Assembly: GCA_003427395.1 (NCBI GenBank)
Contig: BFEA01000097.1
Location: 1,155,689-1,181,106, forward strand
DNA: 25,418 nucleotides
Reading direction: 5' to 3'
From: Chara braunii
Taxonomy: Eukaryota; Streptophyta; Charophyceae; Charales; Characeae
The translations under genes and the position numbers were made by a program. Position 1 is the stretch's first letter; the number at the start of each line of letters is the position of its first letter. Positions 17,722 to 25,418 of the stretch are shown one piece after another. The notes below the pieces were generated by a model that worked only from the letters and a program-made list of their open reading frames with translations, was not told the DNA's origin and did not search any database.

Positions 17722-18839
17722 TTGCCCGAGATCAACGACACCCTTAGCAAGTTGCTAGGAACCATGGTGTCGGTGTCGTTTCAGACCATGCTGCAGGCGA
17801 GCTCTAGGTTGCTCAAAGGGCTTAGACAACTGTTGACTCGGCGGCGAGTAGAAATAGACGACAACCCCGAATTACCAGAAGAAGAAAGGGAGGTTGGTAA
17901 CCTTCAAAGGAGTCGCGGGGATCTAGAGGATCTTGAGAAAGCCTTTGCAGACATTCGTTTGAGCTTGTCAGACCGAGAAGGTGGTGAGGTCCTGAGGGCA
18001 CCTCCTGGGACAAAGCTCAGTTTCCATGCGCTACCCGTAGGAAAATTGAAGTTTCAGATCGGTACTCATCATACCGACGCATTAGTAGAGGGGGAAGCAG
18101 AAATCACTCTCATAAGGAGAGATTTCACGACAATCACAGGCTGTACGGTAAATAAGGAAGTAATGGGGAGCATCCGGCGAGCCGGTGGGGAAATTATGTT
18201 CGCAGGGTATGTCACGAAATGTGCAGTCAAGACGGGAATCAGGAAGTCAATCTGGTCGTTTCAGCGGATGACCGTAATGGAGGAGATGGATCACGACATT
18301 ATCCTCGGGAGGCCATGGTGCGCAAACGTAGAAATGATAGGCATGCACTTGCACGATGACACGTACATGGTAGATATACAGGACCCAGTGACCGGCCGGG
18401 GTGAGCTCCTCCGACTCCTCGGGATGGGAGGAGACCCTCCGAAGGGGAAATTGGCAACATGGTCGCCGTCATTCGAAGATAGCGCACGAAAAAGGGCTTT
18501 CGCGCGGATGGAGGGCATGAGAAAAAGGGTAGAAATTATGATTGAAGAGACATTCAACAAGAAGGAATGGATCAAGATGGGCCTGCCCCAGAAGAAGAGG
18601 AGGCAGGAGGACGAAGTCTTAGGTGTTATGGTAGCAGAAAATGAGTCAGAAGTCGAACTCGTGCTAACTTGCCCAAACGGAAAGAAGTACGCATGGACGT
18701 GCCGGAAGTCGCGCTCAAGATCCCGGATTTGTTACAGCTCATCAAGGTCCTCAGATACCACAAGGTAGGAGTGGACTCGGCGGCCCTGACCAAATTCGAA
18801 GTAGAGGTGCAAAAGGGATATTGTCTGAATGAGAAATAA
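17722..18839 (+). pseudogene. Aspartic protease region of Pol, active site altered
   Basis: The longest uninterrupted frame of the element, 17722-18768. It joins the Gag frame by a shift near 17705, since PILTLPEIND reads on naturally. The protease core is at about 17990-18360: the position normally occupied by D-S/T-G-A reads E-G-E-A (18088-18099, context DALVEGEAEITLI), and the flap/second half has the usual DHDIILGRPW. Without the catalytic Asp the enzyme should be inactive. Near 18690-18720 natural sequence moves to another frame (ATG 18693: VPEVALKIPDLLQLIKVL) ending in TAA 18837-18839. This may be a frameshift or a real ORF junction. Confidence 0.75.
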
Positions 18840-19909
18840 GTTAGTATTGAAACACGAATCGCAGAGGCGACAAGGGCAATCCCGACCGTTCACTTTTTAG
18901 GAAAAAGATCTCCGAAGGAAGTGTTCGAAAATACAAGCCGGTAGGGAAGAAAGCAAAATCGGTCTCGATCCTGCTAGAGACATCAAAGGAAGAGGCTATG
19001 GAGAAGGAAGAGGAGGTCCTTCTAGTAATCCAAGAGAGAAGAGCGACGAAAGGGCATCGAATACCAGATGCGGTAGCTGATACGATGAAGATAGGGGTAG
19101 ACGGATTCCTAACGGAAGAGGAAAACCTCCTGATCAAAAGGACCTGCCAAGAGTTTCACCTGACATTTGTCTTTAGTGATCACCAAAAGGGGCAGCTGGA
19201 CGCGAAGCTGATTCCTCCGGTCAGAATCCACACGGTAGAACATGAGTGCTGGAATGACAAGGGTCCGTCCTATGTATTTGGGATAGCAGGGGAAGTGACA
19301 GACCTTCTTCGAGCGAAGATGGACTCCTTCGTCGCAGAACCTGCGGCGTCGCCATACGCAAACCGGTGGTTCGCCTTTCGAAAGCCCAACAAGACGCTAA
19401 GGTGGATTCAGGATCTGCAGAAGTTAAATGCGGTAACCATCCGGGATGCTGGCTCGCTACCTCAGGCTGATTTATTAGCAGAGCCGCACGCCGGTCGGAG
19501 CATTTACTCCTTGATCGATCTGTACTCAAGATACGACCAACTTCCATTGGATGTCCGGGACAGGCCGTACACCGCAATGCATACCCCCGTAGGACAATTG
19601 CAGATGCAGGTGACTCCTATGGGCTTTACGAACGCGGTAGCCGAGGCACAAAGGAGAATGCTCGTCGTCGCCGGAGACATGTTTCCAGAAAAATGTGAGC
19701 CCTATATTGATGACAATCCAATCAAAGGCGCTCAAGAGAAGGACGAGACTGGAGTCCAGCCGGGGATTCGAAGATTTGTATGGGACCATCTGCAAGACAT
19801 TAAGGACTTACTCCGACGGTTCCTAGTGTACAACATCACGGCTAGTGGACCAAAGAGTATTCTAGCAGTACCAGAAGTAACTATACTAGGATTTCGCTGT
19901 CAGGCTTAA
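18840..19909 (+). pseudogene. Reverse transcriptase of Pol
   Basis: A spacer (18840-18935) changes frame near 18915. The frame is then open through ATG 18998 to TAA 19907-19909. Motifs of Ty3/gypsy RT in order: SPYANRWFAFRKPNKTLRW, the DLQKLNAVT region, the first catalytic Asp in SLIDLYSRYDQLPLD, VTPMGFTNAVAEAQRRM, and the catalytic YIDD at 19703-19714. The usual SGY after the first Asp is SRY here, which fits a single GGA to AGA change. The enzyme copies the element RNA into DNA in the cytoplasmic particle. The following stop separates the thumb and RNase H, so no complete enzyme can be made. Confidence 0.9.
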
Positions 19910-20575
19910 GGTAGGAAGCCAGACCCGACAAAGACAGACAAGATATCACAATGGCCAACACCCCTGCGCACGACAACGGAGGTAAGAGAGTTCCTAGGAG
20001 TAGTCGGATTTTGAAGGATCTTCATTAAGAATTTTGCCAAGATTGTCGAACCTATCCGGGCCATGATCAGAGAAGAGGGAACCATGGATTGGACGGAGGA
20101 GCGAGAAGGAGCTGTCAAAACCCTTAAGGACATATTGACATCTGAGCAAGTCGCCTTGTCAGCGCCTTGTTTTAATGACGAAGTGAGACGACCATTCATC
20201 CTAGAAACGGATGGAGGACCCTTGGTCGTAGGAGGCGTACTGATTCAATGGGATGAGGAAGGGAGAGAGAGACCGATTAGGTTCAAAAGTAGAACCTTGA
20301 ACTCCGCAGAACGATAGTTCTCGCAGTTCAAAAAAAAGGTCTTAGCCATCTTACGTTGCCTGAAAACCTTCCAGGTCTACCTATTTGGGAGGCGGTTCAT
20401 CCTTTAGATCGATCCGACAAATGTTGCGGGGACCGTAAAGGATTACAGGCCTATAGATCCGACGGTGGGGAGATGGGTAGGATTTATCTGGCAGTTCGAT
20501 TACAAGATCGAATGGATTGCGGGAATCAGAAACAAGGCCGATGGGCTGAGCCGGGTTTGCATCACTCCAGAAGGG
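19910..20575 (+). pseudogene. RT connection and RNase H of Pol
   Basis: Continues in the RT frame with TGA 20012-20014 (GVVGF stop RIFIKNF, probably a former Trp), TAG 20315-20317 and TAG 20405-20407. RNase H landmarks: FILETDGGPLVVGGVLI with the first Asp, the NSAER helix with the Glu, the RFIL stop IDPTNV region with the third acid, and NKADGLSR with the last Asp. This matches the D-E-D-D layout of gypsy RNase H. It would degrade the RNA template during cDNA synthesis. Confidence 0.85.
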
Positions 20576-21045
20576 GTGGAAGAGGCGGAGCCCATAGACG
20601 CGTTCCTTGAATTCGAGGGAGAAACTCTTGCGGTGGATAATGAAATGATGGGCGAAGAATGCGCGTTGGGAGAACTGTTGATCCGGACTTCGGAGAAGGT
20701 GGCGTCTGCCATAGTAGCAGAACTTAGAGAAGGACCCGTCACCACTCGAGGTCGTAAAGAGGAGAGAGATTCATGGGGAGCAATAGTAGGACCGAAGGAG
20801 GAGCTAATAGCAATGGCAGTTGAGGGAGGTCGGGAAGCCGTGATGAACTTAGTGGAATCTTGGGAGAAGAAAGAGTTGCAATGGATGGTAAACCAGATGC
20901 AGGAGAGAAAGGATGAGGACCACGAAGAGAAGGAGTTTTTCTATGCCCAGACATACGAAGGGATCTTTCGGGAGATCGGGTTGTTGTTGCCTGCTGGTAG
21001 GAAACAAACAACCCACGAAAATCAGCACTAAGGCAAGGGAGGAGG
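20576..21045 (+). pseudogene. Linker between RNase H and integrase
   Basis: Open in the RT frame to TAA 21029-21031, but the natural reading moves to another frame at about 20995-21025, where the integrase frame takes over. The linker is about 150 residues, very acidic (EEAEPIDAFLEFEGETL, QERKDEDHEEKEFFYAQ). It is longer than the short tether usual between RNase H and integrase in gypsy elements. No separate domain is recognised. Confidence 0.6.
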
Positions 21046-22307
21046 CCGAAAGGTACGTCCTAAGGGGCGGCCATCTGTTCCGAAGAGAAGAAGGTGCTAT
21101 GCCTAGAAGAGTTGTGTGCGGAAGATCTAGGCAGTTAGATGTTATCCACGCAATGCACGACGGGTTAGCGGGAGGGCATCAGTCGTCCAAAGGGAGTCTC
21201 TCAAAGATAACGCCACTTTATTATTGGCCAGGCATGGCAAGCATGGTCGCCATATACTGCCAGACATGCCTTATCTGCGAAGAACGAAGCTCGACACGTG
21301 TCTTTGAGCCGCTTAGGCCTACGCGGGTGCTAGGGCCAGGACATCTGGTCCACCTTGACCTTGCGGTCATGCCTGTATTAACAGATGGGTACAGGTATAT
21401 TCTAGATGCGCGAGACAACTTGAGTGGGTTTGTGGAGGCGGTCGCTCTCAAGAAAAAGACAAGGAGAAGTGTAGCAGACAAGGTAGAAGACTTCTACTTG
21501 AGGCATCCTTTCGTCAAGAGATTCATAGCGGATAATGAGACAGAATTTATGAACCAAGAAGTATTGGGGATGCTTAAGAGACTCTGCGTACCAATCAAAC
21601 TCATCGAGCCGTATCACCCTGAGGTCAATGCACCTGTGGAAAGAGAACACCGAACCTTAAAGAACACGATTGCGAAGCTCGCAGCGAATCATCTAGGAAG
21701 CTGGCCTAGGTATCTCAAGCAGACTGTCTTTTCAGAGAACATGACACCTACGAGGACAACGAGATGCATCTCAGCATAACTTTGTTACGGAAGGGAGATC
21801 GACTTTCCCGTTGAGGCCGTGATACCTACCTGGAACAGGTTAGATGATGATCCGCGAATGACCACGAAAGAGTTAATCGAGGCAAGATGTCGACAAGTCC
21901 TTAAAAACGAAGAAGTCATGGAAGACATCGCCAACCGGGTACTAGACAGCAGAATGAGAGACAAAGCAAGGTGAGACCAGGTTAAGAATGTCAGAAAGGA
22001 GCCACTTCAAGTGGGGGAGATGATATTGCTAAGGAATTCGGCACTGGAAAGTACTTGGTCTGGACAACTGGGGAGGAGGTTCAAAGGCCCCTACCGGGTC
22101 GCCAAGCGGGTGGGGCTGAACACTTTCAAACTGGAAGATTTGGATGGAACTTGATTGAAAGGACCCTTCCCGGGGCAACGACTGGTCAGGTTTCTAAGTC
22201 GGGACCCAGTGGAACAATGGCTTGAGGAGGCCGAGGACAGAGAAACTAAAAGGCTACAAGCCAAGGACTGGCGGCGGCCTTGCTCACATTTTTGGTTCTG
22301 TCTCTGA
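21046..22307 (+). pseudogene. Integrase of Pol with HHCC, D,D35E and GPY/F
   Basis: The zinc-binding N-domain has His at 21156 and 21177 (HDGLAGGH), YYWPGM, and Cys at 21267 and 21276 (CLIC). The catalytic core has Asp 21357 (VHLDLAV), Asp 21531 (FIADNETEF) and Glu 21639 (VEREHRTLKN), the last two 35 residues apart. After TAA 21777-21779 the same frame continues (YGREIDFPVEAVIPTWNR), with TGA at 21972 and 22152. The C-terminal GPY module is at 22086-22094 (RFKGPYRV). No chromodomain is seen. The catalytic triad itself is intact. The frame ends at TGA 22305-22307. Confidence 0.9.
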
Positions 22308-22587
22308 CTGCGTCCGTGGGACTGTCATTTTTTTGACTGGGGCATAGCTTGGACTGACTGAGGTTGAAATGCAGGGTGACTTGGGGATTTGCGGTAACGG
22401 GTTTGTGCGACGACGGGAAGGATTGTTGGGGCATTGTATCATAGTTTTTGACGGAAAAATAATGGGACCTTCACAAACGGCGCATTTGCATAAGGGAGGG
22501 AAATGTATAAAATAGGCATGATGCGAAGGATATTGAGAGCCTTCTGGGAAAAGGGGAGCTGCCTACCGAACTGGGGGAAATGAGTGT
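22308..22587 (+). other. Pol-to-ORF intergenic spacer
   Basis: No open frame of note. It holds TATAAAATA (22506-22514), and just past its end the T-rich stretch leading to the splice-acceptor-like ATACAG/G at 22619-22625. G-rich and T-rich strings alternate. Confidence 0.5.
22506..22514 (+). promoter_or_regulatory. TATA-like box upstream of the additional ORF
   Basis: TATAAAATA, 146 bases before ATG 22660. It could be an internal promoter for the additional ORF, or chance in AT-rich DNA. Confidence 0.3.
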
Positions 22588-22607
22588 ATGAGGGTTTTTT
22601 TGTGGGT

Positions 22608-22625
22608 GTTGTCTTGTTATACAGG
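22608..22625 (+). promoter_or_regulatory. Splice-acceptor-like site upstream of the additional ORF
   Basis: A T-rich stretch (TTTTTTTGTGGGTG and TTGTCTTG) ends in TTATACAG/G, with AG at 22623-22624, 35 bases before ATG 22660. Acceptors in this position allow a spliced subgenomic mRNA in some retroviruses and env-bearing retroelements. A donor match, AAG/GTGAGA, lies at 21968-21976, and others may exist upstream. Confidence 0.3.
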
Positions 22626-22659
22626 ACGTAGAAGCAGAAAAACACAAGAAAAAGTAAAA

Positions 22660-23574
22660 ATGGAATTCGGCAACGAGAACGACAGCGGGGCAATCAATAT
22701 GCCTACCGGAGGGGAAGAAGCAGTATCAAGCCAAGGGAGGAGGACAGCGAAGAGAGAGTTGTACATAGGGCTCATGAGCGGGCCAGTGGTAGGCAGGGGT
22801 GGAAAAAAGTGCGTATGTAGAAGACCCTCGCCCCTCCGCAAGGGAGAAGGTATAGAAATCTCATATGACAGTGAGGGCGAGAAGAAAAGGGCAAATGTGG
22901 GAGAAGGGAGCAATGCAGATATGGGAGATAAAGCTCAGGCTTCTGGCGAGGAAGGAGCCAACACGGGCGAGCGACGTGAGACTTGGCATGGGGAAAGCGA
23001 GGGGGGACAGGACATGCACGACGAGCGTGAGGATGGAAAGGAGAGAAGAGAAAGTCCGCTTGAAGGACGAAGCGGCCACGACAGTTCTGAGGGGTATGAG
23101 ACAAGGACAAAGACTCCTTATACCTACGATCCAAAGAACCTAACGGGAAGGTATAGCCCCATACAGACGGAGGACGAGGAGGACGAGGAGGAGGATGTAC
23201 AAGAGATCATAGAAATCAGCAGCGGGGATGAGAGGGATGAAATTTCCAAGCCTAGGGAAGAGAGGTGGTCTCCGATGCACCAGCCGCGCGATGAGGACTT
23301 CAGATGGGAGGATGCGTTTGGGCCAACGCCCAGTCATTGGTTTCAGCAATGGACCAATGTGATCAGGCACGAGTGGATCATCAAGGCCCGAGAACTCGCA
23401 AAGGCAAGGATGGAAGCCACACCTTTGGACTTTTTCGGTGAGGCGGAACTATAGGAAATAATGAAGAAAAGGAGGGAAATCGAGACCTTCGGCCTAGGGG
23501 TTAGAAAGCCTGCCGAGGAACAGGGTAGACAAGGAATCGAGCAAGCTGAGGCACAAGGCAGCAATAGGAACTAG
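22660..23574 (+). CDS. Additional ORF after pol: acidic protein with SUMO-interaction-like motif
   Basis: ATG 22660 (AAAAATGGA, good context) opens 264 codons to TAG 23452-23454. The frame continues naturally past it for 39 more to TAG 23572-23574, so the first stop may be a mutation. An upstream in-frame ATG at 22588 would add a hydrophobic start but lies before the splice-acceptor-like site. Order: Gly/Ser-rich N-terminus, basic KKCVCRRPSPLRKG (about 48-61), long Glu/Gly/Arg/Ser-rich middle, acidic run EDEEDEEED, then EIIEISSGDERDE at about residue 182. Isoleucines at 183, 184 and 186 followed by Ser and acids fit a SUMO-interacting motif. A more ordered C-terminus follows (HWFQQWTNVIRHEWIIKARE). 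No transmembrane segments, so not an envelope protein. Function unknown; much better preserved than gag-pol. Confidence 0.55.
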
Positions 23575-24280
23575 ATGTTGATTTAGCATTAAACAGGATT
23601 CCTGCTTTTCTATTTGCAAAGACATGGGAACGACAAGAACATGTATAGTATGAGTAAGCTTGCTAAGGATGAAGTGATAAGAGGGCCAACTAAGACTGTG
23701 ACAGAATAAGATTAGAAGATAGCTTCTGAGGCTACTTTCTGGATGAGCAACCTTTGAAAGTGGGTACACGAGACAATGACATAGGGCATGGGATGAGACC
23801 AGTTGAGGAGGATGTATTATGAATTTTGGATGGGATAAGGATTGTGTTTTTGAGAAAAGAAACTTTGAGTAAAGATTGACGAGCAAGCAAGACATTGAAT
23901 GGTGGTCGAGTACAAGAGAGGTTAGGGAACCTATGGGTTAAGGGGCGTGAAGAACGCTCCTTCCCTAGGAGCCTAATCCAACTAAGTCATGAAGGAGTCT
24001 GAGAATAGCCGAGGTCTGAGTCATCAGAACGAGTGAAAATAAGAGGGGGTGCCCCTGTCTTTTGCTGTGGGTGAACGGCTGGGTGGGCTAGTGCTGCTTG
24101 GGGTCGCGAGCCCCAACTCGAGTACTAGACGCTAAGTCGGATGTATGCATGGATAGTACATTACTGCGAGAAATGGAAAAAGGGAACAGCACGCTGAAAA
24201 CTAAGATGAGATGACCACCTTCTATTCTCCAAGACAGAAATGGGATCCGTAACCTCGAGGCCCACCCCATCGGGCACTAA
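23575..24280. other. 3' untranslated stretch with hairpins, purine tract and possible LTR start
   Basis: No gene is supported. AAGGGGCGT (23940-23948) pairs with ACGCTCCTT (23954-23962) with one wobble. TTGGGG (24098-24103) pairs with CCCCAA (24111-24116). At 24038-24049 AATAAGAGGGGG is followed by TGCCCCTGTC, the layout of a polypurine primer site and the TG start of a 3' LTR. Confidence 0.4.
24038..24051 (+). promoter_or_regulatory. Candidate polypurine tract and 3' LTR start
   Basis: AATAAGAGGGGG then TG. Plus-strand DNA synthesis in LTR elements starts at such a tract directly before the 3' LTR, which begins TG. No copy of TGCCCCTGTC was found at a plausible 5' LTR start upstream, so this is unproven. 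Confidence 0.35.
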
Positions 24281-24440
24281 CATTGAGAATGAAAAGGAAT
24301 GGCCCTAACCAGGTTGTTCGACTTGAGAATGGAAAGGAATGACCCTAACCAGGCTGTTCGACTTGAGAATGGAAAAGAATGACCCTAACCAGGCTGTTCG
24401 ACTTGAGAATGGAAAGGAACGGTCCTAACCAGGTTGTTCT
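24281..24440 (+). repeat. 40-bp tandem array, 4 units
   Basis: Units start at 24281, 24321, 24361 and 24401, exactly 40 bp apart. Each contains TTGAGAATGGAAA(G/A)GAA and CCTAACCAGG(C/T)TGTTC. The second and third are nearly identical. Units are adjacent, without spacers. Confidence 0.95.
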
Positions 24441-24467
24441 GGAATGACCCCTAACAAGGGTCATTCC
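24441..24467. repeat. Perfect 10-bp hairpin built from the 40-bp unit
   Basis: GGAATGACCC (24441-24450) pairs with GGGTCATTCC (24458-24467) around CTAACAA. The left arm and loop are the core of the preceding 40-bp unit, so the right arm is an inverted piece of the same repeat. Confidence 0.9.
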
Positions 24468-24500
24468 TTTTGAAATAGGCACTGAGGTCTCCTGCATTAT

Positions 24501-24534
24501 TGATTGAGAAAGGTTGATTGAGAAAGGTTGATCG
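24501..24534 (+). repeat. 14-bp tandem repeat, 2-3 units
   Basis: TGATTGAGAAAGGT occurs at 24501 and 24515, with a partial third at 24529. Confidence 0.85.
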
Positions 24535-24557
24535 GGAATAAGCTGGAATGAGCAATA

Positions 24558-24722
24558 AGAGATGGAAAAGGCCGGTGGGTCGGTCGTTGAAATAGCCAAT
24601 GAAATGAATGAAAGAGATGGATAAGGCCGGTGGATCGGTCATTGAAATAGCCAATGGGAAGGATGAAAGAGAGGGAAAAGGCCGGTGGATCGGTCATTGA
24701 GATAGCCAGGAGAACGGACGAA
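24558..24722 (+). repeat. 55-bp tandem array, 3 units
   Basis: Units start at 24558, 24613 and 24668 (AGAGATGG or AGAGAGGG), exactly 55 bp apart. Each contains AAGGCCGGTGG(A/G)TCGGTC and a TTGA(A/G)ATAGCCA word. Confidence 0.9.
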
Positions 24723-25204
24723 TGAGAATGAGAAGGGCAGGATAAAGAAGGTTGAGACTAAAGACAAGAGAAGCATGGATCAGAGGGACGGTCATAAGAA
24801 ATGGATATTGGGGAATGTGAAAGATGAGGATTGAAGCTGAGCCGACGGGTCGGCCCTCGCGAAAATGGCTATTAAGAAAGCGGCCGCCAGAGCGACCACA
24901 AGGGGTGACCTTGATTGATGAGAGGCTGTCGGACCAGCCATGAGAATCAGCCTTGGAAATAGTATGGGATTGAGTGTTTGAGAATTGGATATTGCATTGC
25001 ATAGCTAGGGGACCCTAGGCAACTTGATGTAAGGTCGTTGGGCCGACCATGAAAATAACAAGAGATTGAATTTTCCCTTTCTTCTAGTCTCAGGTCTTGA
25101 CATAAGGAGGAAAGTGATGCATGCATCGCAACCCCTGGACCTCTACCTGTCAAGGGAAAACTTTTCGAAAAAATACCGAAAAAAAAAGAAAGAAAACCCT
25201 AAAC
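24723..25204. other. No gene seen; small GC hairpins
   Basis: GCCGAC/GTCGGC at 24841-24854 and GGTCG/CGACC at 25033-25048 echo the GGTCGG words of the 55-bp array, as if this were older, decayed array DNA. A-rich DNA follows from about 25160. Confidence 0.45.
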
Positions 25205-25206
25205 GA

Positions 25207-25241
<35 letters not shown>

Positions 25242-25418
25242 GAAGAAAGGAAGAAAGGAAGAAAGAAAGGAAGAAAAAAAAGAAGAAAGAAAGGAAGAAG
25301 GGAAGAAAGAAAGGAAGGAAAAAAATAAAAAAGGAAAGAAAAGAAGAAAGAAGAAGAAGAAGAAGAAGGGAAAAAAAAACGAGTTGGGGGGAAAAAGGGA
25401 GGAGGGGGAAGGGGGGGA
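25205..25418 (+). repeat. Long polypurine tract, (AAAG)n, (GGAAG)n, (AAG)n
   Basis: Pure purine from 25205 to 25325 and from 25327 to 25379, then mostly G and A to the window end. Made of AAAG, GGAAGAAA and AAG units, ending in G runs. The sequence stops inside it, so its true length is unknown. Confidence 0.95.

Larger units (their letters stand above)
14564..24049 (+). mobile_element. Decayed Ty3/gypsy LTR retroelement, internal region
   Basis: Order on the plus strand: leader ORF, charged leader, Gag with zinc knuckle, protease, RT, RNase H, integrase with GPY/F, additional ORF, purine tract. PR-RT-RH-IN order and the GPY/F module identify Ty3/gypsy (Metaviridae-like) rather than Ty1/copia. 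No chromodomain is seen after GPY/F. At least nine stops and five frame changes lie in gag-pol, so this copy cannot make its proteins. The internal region of about 9.5 kb is long for the group because of the extra ORFs at both ends. A pair of LTRs was not found, so the limits are estimates. Confidence 0.7.

Noticed and set aside
22588-22659. ATG 22588 as start of the additional ORF
   Set aside because: It lies upstream of the splice-acceptor-like site and in poorer context. ATG 22660 sits in AAAAATGGA.

Overview
The window looks like repeat-dominated nuclear DNA of a eukaryote. It has long microsatellites, assembly gaps, hairpin-rich satellite-like DNA, TATA boxes, and one large, badly decayed Ty3/gypsy LTR retroelement. 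No bacterial operon structure, rRNA gene or intact host gene is visible. The Gag and Pol segments resemble, from memory and without a search, a retroelement family abundant in charophyte algae such as Chara. A streptophyte alga is therefore the best guess, at moderate confidence.

Layout. 1-6.2 kb: no convincing gene; short duplications, AAT, CT, CA, CTT and CA/GA microsatellites, a tRNA-like palindromic element at 3679-3764 (minus strand) and an LTR-end-like segment with a hairpin at 4275-4292. 6.2-8.9 kb: a plus-strand coding relic of unknown family, open over most of its length but cut by stops and frame changes. 8.9-12.5 kb: a 26-bp tandem array, then a diverged duplication with an offset near 1.28 kb, full of perfect short hairpins. 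12502-12731 is a gap of 230 Ns. 12.7-14.5 kb: a cluster of six stem-loops followed by a TATA box, then gene-poor DNA. At 14546-14563 the hairpin of 4275 recurs with similar flanks, probably marking the end of a 5' LTR.

14.6-24.05 kb: retroelement internal region, all on the plus strand: a leader ORF of unknown function, a charged coiled-coil leader, Gag with a CCHC zinc knuckle, aspartic protease (active site lost), reverse transcriptase (YIDD), RNase H, integrase (HHCC, D,D35E, GPY/F), then an additional ORF with an acidic tract and a SUMO-interaction-like motif. At least nine stop codons and five frame changes in gag-pol make the copy non-autonomous. A polypurine tract followed by TG at 24050 may start the 3' LTR. 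The last 1.4 kb holds 40-bp and 55-bp tandem arrays, small hairpins and a long polypurine tract. A matching LTR pair could not be found by eye, so the element's outer limits are unproven.

How the parts would have worked together in a live relative: Gag packages the RNA, protease cuts the polyprotein, RT/RNase H makes the cDNA and integrase inserts it. The roles of the leader ORF and of the ORF after pol are unknown and are the most interesting open questions here.
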